A stretch of 48,947 nucleotides of DNA from Phyllobacteriaceae bacterium. GTDB taxonomy: Bacteria; Pseudomonadota; Alphaproteobacteria; Rhizobiales; Rhizobiaceae. The position numbers were made by a program, and so were the translations under genes. The notes beneath the pieces were generated by a model. That model did not search any database. It was not told the DNA's origin and saw only the letters and a program-made list of their open reading frames with translations. This document shows positions 14,949 to 24,371 of this stretch, in pieces. Position 1 is the first letter of the stretch. Every line of letters begins with the position of its first letter. The DNA lies in contig JAMLIH010000015.1 of assembly GCA_023954255.1 (NCBI GenBank), forward strand, positions 1 through 48,947, written 5' to 3'.

Positions 14949-17900
14949 ATGGCTGAGGCCGGCAAATGGGACTTCTGGATCGACCGCGGCGGCACCTTTA
15001 CCGATATTGTCGGGCGCGATCCACAGGGCGGTCTTCATGCCCACAAGCTACTGTCGGAAAATCCCGAAGCCTATCGCGATGCCGCCGTTCAAGGCATCCG
15101 CGATCTGCTCGGCGTGAAAAAGGGCGAACCCGTTCCCTCCCATCACATCGATACCGTGAAGATGGGCACGACGGTAGCCACCAACGCCCTGCTGGAGCGA
15201 AAGGGCGATCGCACCGCCTTGCTGATCACCAAAGGCTTCCGCGATGCGCTGAGGATCGGCTACCAGGCCCGCCCGGACATCTTTGCCAAGGAAATCGTCA
15301 AACCCGAACAGCTTTACCAGACCGTCGTCGAGATCGACGAGCGCATTCTGGCTGACGGGACGGTTGAACAGGCGCCCGACCTTTCGGCCATCCGCGTGGA
15401 ACTGGAGAAGATTCGCAACAGCGGCATAGAGGCAATCGCCATCGCGCTGATGCATTCCTGGAAATATCCGCAGCACGAGCAGGCTGTTGGGAAACTCGTG
15501 CGCGAAATGGGCTTCGGACAGGTTTCCGTCAGCCACGAGGTCTCCCAGCTCGTCAAGCTGGTCGGCCGCGGCGACACAACGGTGGTCGACGCCTATCTCT
15601 CACCGATCCTGCGCCGCTACGTGAATCAGGTCGCCGAGGAACTGGGCAAGGGCCCGCGCCTCATGTTCATGATGTCGTCGGGCGGCCTGACCGCCGCCGA
15701 ACTCTTTCAGGGCAAGGATGCGATCCTGTCCGGTCCTGCAGGCGGCGTGGTCGGCGCGGTGGAAACCGCCAGCCTCGCCGGCTTCGAAAAGATGATCGGT
15801 TTCGACATGGGCGGCACCTCGACCGATGTCTCCCATTACGACGGCGAACTGGAACGCACCTTCGAGACCGAGGTCGCCGGCGTGCGCATGCGCGCGCCAA
15901 TGATGCGCATTCATACGGTGGCCGCAGGCGGCGGCTCGATCCTTACCTACAAGGATGGCCGTTTCCAGGCCGGACCCGATTCGGCAGGTGCCAATCCCGG
16001 CCCCGCCTGCTACCGGCGCGGCGGGCCGCTTGCCGTTACCGATGCCAATGTCATGGTCGGCAAATTGCGTCCGGAATTCTTCCCGGCGATCTTCGGCCCC
16101 GATCAGGACCAGAAGCTCGATGCGGAGACCGTGCGCGAGAAGTTTGCGCAACTGGCCAAGGAGGTCGGCTCGACGCCCGAAGAGGTCGCCGACGGCTTCC
16201 TCAAGATCGCCGTCGAAAACATGGCCAATGCCATCAAGAAGATCTCCGTCCAGCGCGGCTACGACGTGACCGAATATGCGCTCAACTGTTTCGGCGGCGC
16301 CGGCGGCCAGCATGCCTGCGCGGTTGCCGACGCACTCGGCATGAAGACCGTGCTCATCCACCCCTTCTCCGGCATCCTGTCGGCCTATGGCATGGGGCTT
16401 GCCAAAATCCGCGCCAACCGCACCCGCGCGCTGGTCAAACCGCTCGGCAAAGAGCTTGAATCAGAACTTGAAGCCCTTGAATCGGAACTTGAGAAAGAGA
16501 CCCGCGCAGAGCTTGCAGAACAGGAAGTAAGCGATTCTTCCGTAAGCGTTTTTTCCCGCGCGCACATTCGCTATGACGGCACCGATACCGCAATCCCGGT
16601 AACGCTTGCCGGCGCCGCAAGCATGATTGCCGAGTTCGAGCGGACCCATCGCAAGCAGTTCGGTTTCGTGTTCGAGAACAAGGGGCTGATTGTCGAGGCG
16701 CTGGAGGTCGAGGCGGTCGGCGGCGGCGCCGAGATCAGCGAAAGGGAATACCCGCTTTCCAGCGAAATCGTCGCAGCACACGATGTCAGGGAATTTTACT
16801 CCAACGGCAAATGGCACGACATCGCCATCTGCGAGTGCAGCGATCTGAAGCCCGGCAACTGCCTCAAGGGCCCTGCCCTCATCATACAGCCCAACCAGAC
16901 GGTCGTCGTCGAGGATGGCTGGCAGGCCCGCATCACCAAACACGACCACATGGTTCTCGAGCGCATCGAGGAAATGCAGCGCGCCCACGCCATCGGCACC
17001 GAAGCCGATCCGGTCATGCTGGAGGTCTTCAACAACCTGTTCATGTCCATCGCCGAACAGATGGGGGTAACGCTGCAGAACACCGCCTATTCGGTCAACA
17101 TCAAGGAACGGCTCGATTTCTCCTGTGCCGTTTTCGGAGCTGATGGATCGCTCGTCGCCAACGCGCCGCACATGCCGGTGCATCTGGGTTCCATGGACCG
17201 CTCCGTGACCACGGTCATCGAGCAGAACAGGGGCAACATCGATCCCGGCGATGTGTTCATCCTAAACGCGCCGTATAATGGTGGCACTCACCTGCCGGAC
17301 ATTACCGTGGTCACGCCGGTCTTTGACGATGGCGAAGCGGAAATCCTGTTCTATGTCGCTGCCCGCGGCCACCATGCCGATGTCGGCGGCATGGCGCCGG
17401 GTAGCGCCACCCCCCGCGCAACCCATATCGACGAGGAAGGCGTGCTGATCGACAACTTCAAGCTGGTCAAGCGCGGCATCATCGATGAAACCGGCATGCG
17501 CAAGATTCTCACCGACCATCCCTGGCCGGCCCGCAACCCGGACCAGAACATGGCCGATATCCGCGCCCATATTGCTGCCAACGAAATGGGCGTCAACGAA
17601 TTGCGCAAGATGGTCACCCATTTCGGCCTCGATGTGGTGCAGGCCTATCTGCAGCACGTCCAGGATAATGCCGAGGAGAGTGTGCGGCGGGTGATCGATG
17701 CGCTGTCGGATTGCGAATACACCTATCCGACCGACAACGATCAGCAGATTTCCGTGAAGATCACCGTCGACAGGCAGAAGCGCGAGGCAACGGTCGATTT
17801 CACCGGCACCTCGCCCATGGCGAAGAACAATTTCAACGCGCCGGAGCCGGTCACACGTGCCGCCGTGCTCTATGTCTTCCGCCTGATGGTGGAAGCCGAC

Positions 17901-18548
17901 ATTCCGATGAATGCCGGCTGCCTCAAGCCGATCAACATCGTCATCCCCGATGGCTGCATGCTCAAGCCCGAATATCCGGCGGCCGTCATCGCCGGCAATA
18001 CCGAGACCAGCCAGCATGTCACCAACTGCCTGCTGATGGCACTTGGCGCGCTCGCCAACGCACCGGGGACGATGAACAACCTGACCTACGGCAACGACCG
18101 CTACCAGAACTACGAAACGATATGCGGCGGTGCGCCGGCCGGAAAAATGAACAACGGGCGCGGATTTGCCGGCGCTTCAGGCGTGCATGTCCACATGACC
18201 AATACCCGCATGACCGACCCGGAAGTGCTCGAAATGCGCTATCCCGTCGTGCTGGAGGAATTCTCCATCCGCGCCGGCTCCGGCGGCAAGGGCAAGCACA
18301 ATGGCGGTGACGGCTGCACCCGCATCATGCGGTTCCTCGAGGACATGGACTGCGCCATCCTGTCATCCTCGCGCTACCACCCGCCCAAGGGGCTGGACGG
18401 CGGCGGCGACGGGGAAGTCGGCAAGACGCAGATCCGCCGCAAGGACGGCAGCATCGAAACGCTCAGGCACTGCGACCAGACGGAAGTGAAGGCGGGCGAT
18501 GCGGTCATGCTGCAAACCCCGGCGGCGGGCGGCTATCTGCCGAAGTGA
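14949..18548 (+). CDS. Fused hydantoinase A/B (5-oxoprolinase-like) protein
   Basis: ATP-dependent amidohydrolase or carboxylase-type enzyme with both halves on one chain, as in eukaryotic-type 5-oxoprolinase; 1199 residues from ATG 14949, which has GGAG 7 nt upstream (the ATG at 14943 is too near that site). HyuA half: [13 protein letters not shown] near residue 10, [34 protein letters not shown], and second phosphate loop [15 protein letters not shown] near 285. HyuB half from about 690: [28 protein letters not shown], and PVHLGSM, with [13 protein letters not shown] and AGNTETSQ further on. The substrate could be a hydantoin, 5-oxoproline or a related lactam; family proteins also include acetone carboxylase-like enzymes. 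Single gene, controlled by the divergent regulator. Confidence 0.9.
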   Translation: MAEAGKWDFWIDRGGTFTDIVGRDPQGGLHAHKLLSENPEAYRDAAVQGIRDLLGVKKGEPVPSHHIDTVKMGTTVATNALLERKGDRTALLITKGFRDALRIGYQARPDIFAKEIVKPEQLYQTVVEIDERILADGTVEQAPDLSAIRVELEKIRNSGIEAIAIALMHSWKYPQHEQAVGKLVREMGFGQVSVSHEVSQLVKLVGRGDTTVVDAYLSPILRRYVNQVAEELGKGPRLMFMMSSGGLTAAELFQGKDAILSGPAGGVVGAVETASLAGFEKMIGFDMGGTSTDVSHYDGELERTFETEVAGVRMRAPMMRIHTVAAGGGSILTYKDGRFQAGPDSAGANPGPACYRRGGPLAVTDANVMVGKLRPEFFPAIFGPDQDQKLDAETVREKFAQLAKEVGSTPEEVADGFLKIAVENMANAIKKISVQRGYDVTEYALNCFGGAGGQHACAVADALGMKTVLIHPFSGILSAYGMGLAKIRANRTRALVKPLGKELESELEALESELEKETRAELAEQEVSDSSVSVFSRAHIRYDGTDTAIPVTLAGAASMIAEFERTHRKQFGFVFENKGLIVEALEVEAVGGGAEISEREYPLSSEIVAAHDVREFYSNGKWHDIAICECSDLKPGNCLKGPALIIQPNQTVVVEDGWQARITKHDHMVLERIEEMQRAHAIGTEADPVMLEVFNNLFMSIAEQMGVTLQNTAYSVNIKERLDFSCAVFGADGSLVANAPHMPVHLGSMDRSVTTVIEQNRGNIDPGDVFILNAPYNGGTHLPDITVVTPVFDDGEAEILFYVAARGHHADVGGMAPGSATPRATHIDEEGVLIDNFKLVKRGIIDETGMRKILTDHPWPARNPDQNMADIRAHIAANEMGVNELRKMVTHFGLDVVQAYLQHVQDNAEESVRRVIDALSDCEYTYPTDNDQQISVKITVDRQKREATVDFTGTSPMAKNNFNAPEPVTRAAVLYVFRLMVEADIPMNAGCLKPINIVIPDGCMLKPEYPAAVIAGNTETSQHVTNCLLMALGALANAPGTMNNLTYGNDRYQNYETICGGAPAGKMNNGRGFAGASGVHVHMTNTRMTDPEVLEMRYPVVLEEFSIRAGSGGKGKHNGGDGCTRIMRFLEDMDCAILSSSRYHPPKGLDGGGDGEVGKTQIRRKDGSIETLRHCDQTEVKAGDAVMLQTPAAGGYLPK

Positions 18549-18549
18549 C

Positions 18550-19188
18550 TCAATTGAAACTGACCGGCCGGCCGGCTGCATTCCATTCGATCATGGCAGT
18601 GAGCATCTCTTTGGTCGGGTAGTGCTGTATGTCCTCGTCACTCGCACCTGATGCCAACTGCCGCTCGTAGTACCATTCCTGAAAATTTGTATAGGCTTGC
18701 TGGATCCTGGCTGGCCCCTCCGGCTTTGCACCTGCCTCATTGACCAGCCAGTTGCGCACTTTGAGAATGGCCTTGTCGAAATGACCGGCATGAAACTCGA
18801 TGTCACACCCCGATAAATCCGAAATTGCGGCTTGGTAACGATATTTCTGCTCCTCCAGGATAAGGAACTTCTTCCGTTCAAATTTCTTGCCACCGTATCG
18901 TCTGCAACCTTGGTCGATACCCAACTCGAACGGCATGTTCATTCTGAAATGCTCACCTACTTCCGTGGACTGGCATCGGCTTAAGTCGTGGATCGAGTAC
19001 CGGGATGCACCAATCAGGCTCTGAATCTTGTCCAGCCGGCTCTGCCCGGAGTCCATTGCTTCCAGCGCAAGCCGGGGTTGAAAACCAAGGTATGTAACGC
19101 AAAAAAGAATCGCCTGCAGAATTGGCGCGTAGTCTTCGTCAAACGGGCAGTTTATAAAGACGCAGCAATCAAAATCTGGTTTTGCCAC
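18550..19188 (-). CDS. TIR/nucleoside-deoxyribosyltransferase-like protein, candidate effector
   Basis: Function unknown; 212 residues. A first strand and loop reads CVFINCPFDEDYAPILQAI (about 9-27), then RLDKIQSLIGASRYSIHDLSR (51-71), then RMNMPFELGIDQG (82-94). A strand-loop with a conserved S/H-D motif followed by F-E-L-G is the arrangement seen in nucleoside 2-deoxyribosyltransferases and TIR-like NAD glycohydrolases, where the Glu (here Glu88) is catalytic; this is a pattern-based inference. I recall many anonymous bacterial proteins sharing NCPFD, IHD-SR, MPLELG and SDI-G-D. Start is GTG 19188, with GAAAGG 7 nt upstream and only 3 nt after the DUF2188 stop, so the two are coupled. GC is about 43% at 18841-18900 against about 65% just before, suggesting transfer. 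Confidence 0.75.
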   Translation of the reverse strand: MAKPDFDCCVFINCPFDEDYAPILQAILFCVTYLGFQPRLALEAMDSGQSRLDKIQSLIGASRYSIHDLSRCQSTEVGEHFRMNMPFELGIDQGCRRYGGKKFERKKFLILEEQKYRYQAAISDLSGCDIEFHAGHFDKAILKVRNWLVNEAGAKPEGPARIQQAYTNFQEWYYERQLASGASDEDIQHYPTKEMLTAMIEWNAAGRPVSFN

Positions 19189-19191
19189 ACA

Positions 19192-19416
19192 CTAACCTTT
19201 CGGAGGGTGTGGGTCACTTCCATAAGTATTTCGCTCGCGAATCCGGCCATCACGCCCGTGAATATACAGCTCAGTCCCCTGATTGCGCGCAATCTCCCGA
19301 GCACGGGAGATTGCTTCCTCCTGGGTTCGAAAGGAACCGGACGCACGGGAGGCACCAGCACGTCTGACGCTCCATTTACTCCCACTAGGAACTACATGCT
19401 GACCTTTCTTCGACAT
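19192..19416 (-). CDS. DUF2188 domain protein
   Basis: Small basic protein of 74 residues, one DUF2188 domain over its whole length: KKGQHVVPSGSKWSVRRAG, then FRTQEEAISRAREIARNQG, ELYIHGRDGRIRERNTYG and terminal DPHPPKG. All hallmark positions of the family are present (QHVVP, W-V, T-eAi, E-x-x-IHGRDG-I, YG-DP-PPKG). The start at ATG 19416 gives the family N-terminus; the frame is open to 19491 without a good ribosome site. Function of DUF2188 is unknown; the fold resembles small strand-rich nucleic-acid or partner-binding domains. It is followed by the TIR-like gene 3 nt downstream, so it may be the regulator, inhibitor or sensor of that protein. The stretch 19417-19655 between this gene and bufA carries no gene I can support. 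Confidence 0.85.
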   Translation of the reverse strand: MSKKGQHVVPSGSKWSVRRAGASRASGSFRTQEEAISRAREIARNQGTELYIHGRDGRIRERNTYGSDPHPPKG

Positions 19417-19655
19417 GTCAAAGTCCATTCTTTGGAAACTGCAAAGCACAACAAACGTATGAGTTCGAACGCTGAAAATCAAGCATATCAATGTGCTGGT
19501 TCCAACATGACAACCGCTGTGGATTATGCCTTTTCATATGACTGCCCCTCACATCCATGTGATCTGCCTCACGCAAGCGTTATTTGAAGTTGAACACTGC
19601 GTTCAATGATGGTGGGCCACCCTACTCGTGGGGAAACACCAAAGAGGAGATTACC

Positions 19656-19919
19656 ATGAAGCATATCGGAAAATCCGGCGCCGCTGTCGCCGCTGCCGCC
19701 TTCGCACTTGCAATCACCGGAGCAGGCATCGTTGCCCCGTCGGGCGCCCAGGCCCAGGACGCCAAGGTACAGTGCATGGGCGTCAATTCCTGCAAGGGCC
19801 ACAGCGACTGCAAGACCGCAAGCAGCTCCTGCAAGGGCCTCAACAACTGCAAGGGTCAGGGTTTCCTCGAACTGACCAAGGCCGAGTGCGACGAAAAGGG
19901 CGGCACCTACGAAAGCTGA
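19656..19919 (+). CDS. bufA1: BufA1-type bufferin precursor (DUF2282)
   Basis: Precursor of a ribosomally made, post-translationally modified peptide of the bufferin family, which in Caulobacter carries cysteine-derived heterocycles and binds copper. 87 residues from ATG 19656 with ribosome site AGAGGAGA; the frame is open to 19584 but the signal peptide starts at 19656. Signal peptide ends at AQA (about 31-33). The core contains six Cys at 40, 46, 52, 59, 65 and 78, in the repeated pattern NSCKGHSDCK, SSCKGLNNCKGQGF, ending with LTKAECDEKGGTY, typical of DUF2282. Followed by a hairpin terminator/attenuator, then bufB and bufC. Which cysteines are modified cannot be told from sequence. Confidence 0.92.
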   Translation: MKHIGKSGAAVAAAAFALAITGAGIVAPSGAQAQDAKVQCMGVNSCKGHSDCKTASSSCKGLNNCKGQGFLELTKAECDEKGGTYES

Positions 19920-19936
19920 GCCGCACGCTGACATCC

Positions 19937-19968
19937 AAACCGCCGGTGCTTGCAGCGCCGGCGGTTTT
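19937..19968 (+). terminator. Hairpin with T-run between bufA1 and bufB1 (terminator or attenuator)
   Basis: AAACCGCCGG (19937-19946) pairs with CCGGCGGTTT (19958-19967) around an 11-nt loop, followed by one more T. Lying inside the operon, it would let most transcripts end after the precursor gene and give precursor in excess over the modifying enzymes. Confidence 0.8.
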
Positions 19969-20033
19969 CACTGCAGATAGTCCCGGCCCGGCATACAGCA
20001 GGCAACCGGAAAACGTAAAAGGCCGCTAGACGA

Positions 20034-20918
20034 ATGGAAGTTTCCGCAAATCACCACCGATCAGCCGGCAAACCGCCCTTCCTCGGCTTCGGCCTTGGGC
20101 TGCGTCCGCAGCACTACACGGAAATCCTCGAAGGCGGCGATGCACTTCCCATCGACTGGTTCGAGATCATTTCCGAAAACTACATGCTGCAGGGCGGGCG
20201 GCCGATCCACATGCTGGACCGCATTCGCGAGCGCTATCCCGTCGTCATGCATGGCGTCTCCCTGTCGATTGCGTCCACCCAGCCGCTCGACACGGAATAC
20301 CTCGCCGGCATCAAGTCGCTCGCTGAACGCGTCGAGCCGAAATGGATATCCGACCATCTTTGCTGGACTGGCGTTCACGGCATCAACCTGCACGACCTGA
20401 TCCCGATCCCCTATACCGAGGAAGCGCTAAACCACGTGGTTTCGCGTATCGAACAGGTTCAGGATTTCCTTGGCCGGCGCATCGCGATCGAAAACGTCTC
20501 CTCCTATGTGGAATTCGAGGAATCGGAGATGGAGGAATGGGAATTCGTCGCCGAACTCGCCCGCCGCGCCGATTGCTGGCTGCTGCTCGATGTCAACAAC
20601 GTCTTTGTCTCCGGCCAGAACCACGAATTCGACGATGCCGCCTTTGTCGATGCGATTCCCGCCGACCGCGTGGTCCAGTTTCACCTTGCCGGCCACAGCG
20701 AGGGCGACGACTGCCTGATCGACACCCATGACCAGCCGGTCTGTGATGAGGTGTTCGAACTCTATGGCAAGGCGCTTGAGCGTTTTGGCCCGGTCTCCAC
20801 CATGATAGAGCGCGACGACAACATTCCGCCGCTGGCCGAATTGCTGGCGGAATTGAACCGCGCCCGGTCAATCGCCGAACGAGTGCTGCCGGCAGACAGC
20901 CTGCAGACGGCGGCCTAG
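20034..20918 (+). CDS. bufB1: BufB1, DUF692 multinuclear iron RiPP-modifying enzyme
   Basis: DUF692/MbnB-like enzyme with a TIM-barrel that binds iron and modifies cysteines of the precursor; 294 residues. Seen: PFLGFGLGLRPQHYTEIL near 19-35, DWFEIISENYM, VMHGVSLSIAS, WISDHLCWTG (metal His/Asp), IENVSSYVEF, LLLDVNNVFVSG (metal Asp and Asn) and FHLAGHSEG, DTHDQPV. These HxxS, SDH, E-N-x-S, D-x-NN and HLAGH positions are those expected for DUF692 metal ligands. Forms the buf biosynthesis set with bufA1 upstream and bufC1 3 nt downstream. Confidence 0.93.
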   Translation: MEVSANHHRSAGKPPFLGFGLGLRPQHYTEILEGGDALPIDWFEIISENYMLQGGRPIHMLDRIRERYPVVMHGVSLSIASTQPLDTEYLAGIKSLAERVEPKWISDHLCWTGVHGINLHDLIPIPYTEEALNHVVSRIEQVQDFLGRRIAIENVSSYVEFEESEMEEWEFVAELARRADCWLLLDVNNVFVSGQNHEFDDAAFVDAIPADRVVQFHLAGHSEGDDCLIDTHDQPVCDEVFELYGKALERFGPVSTMIERDDNIPPLAELLAELNRARSIAERVLPADSLQTAA

Positions 20919-20921
20919 ATC

Positions 20922-21701
20922 ATGGCAGGCCTTGCCGAACTTCAGGAGCGCCTGCAGGCCGATATCATGCAGCGGTCGGGCAGTACCCTGCCCGAAATCA
21001 GAACGCCGCCCGGCAGGGACAAGGCAAAACGGCTTGCCGTCTACCAGAGCGCCTACAAGCTTCGCCTGATCGAAATCCTCGGCCTTTCCCATGAAAAGCT
21101 GTGGGCCTATCTAGGCGATGAACAGTTCTACGAAATGGCCGACCGCTATTTCGACGCCTGCCCCTCCAGCCATCCCAATGCACGTTTCGTTTCCGCCCGG
21201 TTGCCGCAGTTCCTCGCCACCGACGGGCGCTATACCGGACAGCCGGTGCTGGCGGAAATTGCCGCGATCGAGGAAGCGCTCGAGGACGTCTTCGACGCCG
21301 CAGATGCGCCGCTGGCAACCATGGCGGATCTGGCTGCCTTGCCGGCCGAACGCATCGACGGCCTCACCCTTGTCTTCTCGCCGTCCCTCCGCCTGCTGGC
21401 GATGAAGACCAATGCGCTGGACATTTTCCAGGCGTTGAAGGACGAAACCGAGCCGCCGCAACCCGCAACAGACGGTGAAAGCCGCCCGCTTCTGGTCTGG
21501 CGCCAGGAATTGCGCAGCCACTACCGGCAGACGGGCGCGGAAGAGCACATGCTGCTCCGCGAGGGCATGGCCGGAAAGCCGTTTTCGGCACTCTGTGAAA
21601 TGGCTTCGGTGATGGATGATCCCGACAGTGCCGCAGCCCGTGTCGCAGGGTACCTGACCGGCTGGATCAACGGCGAAATGGTGAGCGAGTTGCGGATCTG
21701 A
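20922..21701 (+). CDS. bufC1: BufC1, DUF2063 (HvfC-like) partner of the DUF692 enzyme
   Basis: Partner protein that presents the precursor to the DUF692 enzyme; 259 residues. The N-terminal DUF2063 domain shows AGLAELQERLQADIM, RLAVYQSAYKLRLIEIL and the region FYEMADRYFDACPSSHPN. The remaining part resembles the helical and strand mix of HvfC/MbnC. Starts 3 nt after the bufB1 stop, so translation is coupled. No BufD/DoxX-type membrane protein follows: the next gene is convergent, 4 nt from the stop. Confidence 0.88.
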   Translation: MAGLAELQERLQADIMQRSGSTLPEIRTPPGRDKAKRLAVYQSAYKLRLIEILGLSHEKLWAYLGDEQFYEMADRYFDACPSSHPNARFVSARLPQFLATDGRYTGQPVLAEIAAIEEALEDVFDAADAPLATMADLAALPAERIDGLTLVFSPSLRLLAMKTNALDIFQALKDETEPPQPATDGESRPLLVWRQELRSHYRQTGAEEHMLLREGMAGKPFSALCEMASVMDDPDSAAARVAGYLTGWINGEMVSELRI

Positions 21702-21705
21702 GCCG

Positions 21706-22272
21706 CTACTCCGCCCCCATGATAAGAACCCAGAGATGGGTATAGCGCTCGTTTCGCCCCGACGTGTTGTAGGCATAGGCAAGGCCCGCCAGACGGTAGC
21801 GCGGCTTCAGCATGTTCTTGCGGTGGGCAGGCGAATCCATCCAGCCCTGGATGGCCTCGTCGATTGAGCCATAGCCGACACCGAGATTCTCTCCGGCCGA
21901 ATTGTCGAACCCGACGGCAAAGATGCGTGTCCTGAAATCGGTTCCGGGGCCGATTTCGTGGCCGTAAAGGCCGCGGCGTCCCATCAGATCGGCATAATCC
22001 TGCGCTGCCTTCTGCAGCCTTGCATCCATCTGGAACTCGGGCAGCAGCCGGCGGCGGCGAATTTTGTTGAGCCGGTCAAAGCCATCCTCGATGTCGAACT
22101 GCAACGCCTGCTCGTCAATCTCGGATCTGAGCCTGCGCCCGGCATGGCTGGAAGAGCCTCTGGCGCAGCCCGACAGCAACGCTGCGCCCGAAAGCAGCAT
22201 CAACGGGCCTGCGGCAATCACTTCGCGGCGGCGGGGATTTAGACCAATTCTACGCACAACACGGTTTCCCAT
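21706..22272 (-). CDS. CAP/SCP superfamily lipoprotein
   Basis: Secreted or membrane-anchored protein of the CAP superfamily; 188 residues. N-terminus is basic (RRIGLNPRRRE), followed by a hydrophobic stretch ending LLSGCARG, a lipobox with Cys at about 36; the twin arginines hint at Tat export. CAP domain from about 62: LNKIRRRRLLPEFQMDARLQKAAQDYADLM, GLYGHEIG, FDNSAGENLGVGYG, AIQGWMDSPAHRKNML and the C-terminal LWVLIMG. The His/Glu/Glu/His cavity residues (H in YGHE, E in GENL, H in PAHR) are present. Role unknown in Proteobacteria. Convergent with bufC1. Confidence 0.9.
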   Translation of the reverse strand: MGNRVVRRIGLNPRRREVIAAGPLMLLSGAALLSGCARGSSSHAGRRLRSEIDEQALQFDIEDGFDRLNKIRRRRLLPEFQMDARLQKAAQDYADLMGRRGLYGHEIGPGTDFRTRIFAVGFDNSAGENLGVGYGSIDEAIQGWMDSPAHRKNMLKPRYRLAGLAYAYNTSGRNERYTHLWVLIMGAE

Positions 22273-22470
22273 GCCGCCAAGAATAGGCGCGCAGGGTTAA
22301 GAAACCTTTCCCGGAAAACCGTCGCCATCTGTCAGCACGATCGCAAACCGGCAAGAAACGGGTGGTGGAACGCAACACCTTGATCTAGGGCGTGGACTCA
22401 TGAACAGGATCGGAATGCTGCCTGCCGCAAGAAGCTGCCGCAAGCACGTTGATTGCTGGGAAAAGCACAG

Positions 22471-23406
22471 ATGGCCGACTTCAAGGCAGGCGAAACCACC
22501 AATCCCTCAGCCCCGGCAATGGACCTTGCCACCTGGGGCCTGCTGTTGCTGCTTGCCCTGATCTGGGGAGGTTCCTTCCTGTTCGGCCGCATCGCCGTGC
22601 AGGAAGTGCCGCCACTTGCCGTGGTGTTCTTCAGGGTGGCGCTGGCAGCCATTGCCATCTGGGTATGGCTCCTGCTGCGCAGCGGTCTGCCGAAGATCAC
22701 GCCCTGGTTCGCCGGCGCGGTCGCCGGCATGGCGCTCTTCAACAACATCATCCCGTTTTCGCTGATCTTCTATGGCCAGCAGGAAATCGGCTCGGGCCTC
22801 GCCTCCATCGTCAACGCCATGACACCGATCTGGACTGTGCTGATTGCCAATGCACTGACATCCGACGAGCGGCTGAGCGGACGCAAGCTGATCGGCATAC
22901 TGGCGGGGTTCGCCGGTGTCGCGGTGCTGATGGGCGGCGACGCGCTGGCTGGCTTGAAGGCATCCGCCTGGGCGCAGGCTGCCGTCCTGCTGGCAACCGT
23001 CAGCTATGGCTATGCCGGCGTCTACGGCAAGCGCTTCAAGGGCATCGATCCCATCCTGGTCGCCGCCGGGCAACTGGCGGCCTCCACCGTGATGATGGCC
23101 GCCTACATGCTGGCGAGCGGCACGCTGACAGACTTCGCCCTGCCCTCGCCAACCGTGATCTGGTCGCTGGTCGGCCTTGCCCTGCCCTGCACGGCATTCG
23201 CCTATGTGCTGTTCTTCACCATCCTGTCGCGTGCCGGCGCCACCAATGTTTCGCTCGTCACCTTTCTGGTGCCGGTCAGCGGCGTGCTGCTGGGCATCGC
23301 CTTTCTCGGCGAAAGCCTGTCGCCATGGCACATCGGCGGCATGGCGCTGATCGGCCTCGGTCTTCTTATCCTCGATGGCAGGCTGTTTTCCGCAAGGCGG
23401 ACTTGA
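22471..23406 (+). CDS. EamA-family (DMT) inner-membrane exporter
   Basis: Predicted metabolite exporter of the drug/metabolite transporter superfamily; 311 residues from ATG 22471 (TTG at 22453 is in frame but has a poor context). Two EamA repeats, each of about five membrane helices: the first starts LLLLLALIWGGSFLFGRIAVQEVPP and includes NNIIPFSLIFYGQQEIGSGLASIVNAMTPIW, while the second starts at AQAAVLLATVSYGYAGVYGKRF and ends HIGGMALIGLGLLIL. The substrate cannot be read from sequence. Convergent with metF, 2 nt between stops. Confidence 0.9.
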   Translation: MADFKAGETTNPSAPAMDLATWGLLLLLALIWGGSFLFGRIAVQEVPPLAVVFFRVALAAIAIWVWLLLRSGLPKITPWFAGAVAGMALFNNIIPFSLIFYGQQEIGSGLASIVNAMTPIWTVLIANALTSDERLSGRKLIGILAGFAGVAVLMGGDALAGLKASAWAQAAVLLATVSYGYAGVYGKRFKGIDPILVAAGQLAASTVMMAAYMLASGTLTDFALPSPTVIWSLVGLALPCTAFAYVLFFTILSRAGATNVSLVTFLVPVSGVLLGIAFLGESLSPWHIGGMALIGLGLLILDGRLFSARRT

Positions 23407-23408
23407 AA

Positions 23409-24371
23409 TCAGGCAGCGGCCTCGCGGCCATTCTCCGGCTGCAACTCGTGAATGCCGAGCAGGCGGCAGACCGCAACCGGCAATTCCGCCCGGTTCATCG
23501 TGTAGAAGTGGAAATCGCTGACACCCCGGTGCGTCAGGTCGGCGACCTGCCCTGCGGCAACGGCAGCGGCAACCAGTTCACGCGTATGCGGATCGTTGTC
23601 GAGACCCTCGAAACGCTCCGCCAGCCAGTGGGGAATGCTGGCGCCGCATTTTTCCGCAAAACCGGCCACCTTGCCGAAGTGATGGATCGGCAGAATGCCC
23701 GGCACCACGGGAATATAGATACCCGCCTTGCGCACCCGCTCCAGGAATGCCTCGTAGATATCGTTGTCGAAGAAGAACTGGGTGATTGCCCGCGTCGCGC
23801 CATTGTCGACCTTGCGCTTCAACAGGTCGATGTCGAGCTGGAAGTCCGGGCTTTCGGGATGTTTCTCGGGATAGGCGGAAACGGTGATGTCGAAATCGCT
23901 GAATGCCTTCAGCCCCGCCACCAGTTCCGCGGCATTGGCATAGCCGTCTTCGCGCGGGCGATACCGCTCGCCGACACCCGTGGAAGGATCGCCGCGCAGC
24001 GCCACGAAACGCCTCACACCTGCCTGGTGGAGATCGCGCACCACCGCATCGACCTCGTCCTTGCTCGCATCGATACAGGTAAGATGCGCAGCGACATTAA
24101 GATCGGTCTCGTTGACCAGTCGCTTGACGGTATCGATGGTACGCTTGCGCGTCGAACCACCGGCGCCATAGGTCACCGAAACGAAATGCGGCGATAGCAG
24201 TTTGAGGCGCTCCACCGCTGCCCACAGCCGCTCATTGGCTTCGTCGGAAACCGGCGGGAAGAATTCGAAGGAAACGTTGATCTGCCGGCTCGAAGAAGCC
24301 GAGTGGGAATACTCAAAAAGCGTCACCTTGCCTACTCCGTCAACCGCAATGCTTCTACTTCTGGCCGTCAT
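23409..24371 (-). CDS. metF: MetF, 5,10-methylenetetrahydrofolate reductase
   Basis: FAD enzyme that reduces 5,10-methylene-THF to 5-methyl-THF for methionine synthesis; 320 residues. N-terminal VSFEFFPP with the catalytic Glu (residue 36), FVSVTYGAGGSTR, NVAAHLTCID, FVALRGDPS, AYPEKHPES and FFFDNDIYEAFLERV, all family signatures, and VPGILPIHHFGKV. The 17-nt overlap with the upstream regulator gene makes a two-gene operon. Regulation is expected at the palindrome 25380-25399 upstream of the regulator. Confidence 0.96.
   Translation of the reverse strand: MTARSRSIAVDGVGKVTLFEYSHSASSSRQINVSFEFFPPVSDEANERLWAAVERLKLLSPHFVSVTYGAGGSTRKRTIDTVKRLVNETDLNVAAHLTCIDASKDEVDAVVRDLHQAGVRRFVALRGDPSTGVGERYRPREDGYANAAELVAGLKAFSDFDITVSAYPEKHPESPDFQLDIDLLKRKVDNGATRAITQFFFDNDIYEAFLERVRKAGIYIPVVPGILPIHHFGKVAGFAEKCGASIPHWLAERFEGLDNDPHTRELVAAAVAAGQVADLTHRGVSDFHFYTMNRAELPVAVCRLLGIHELQPENGREAAA

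Noticed and set aside
19182-19587. Plus-strand ORFs opposite the DUF2188 gene
   Set aside because: No ribosome sites or domains; the minus-strand DUF2188 pattern is complete.
22449-24197. 582-codon plus-strand ORF across the EamA gene and metF
   Set aside because: Out-of-frame shadow of the EamA gene and antisense to metF; no hydrophobic or domain pattern.
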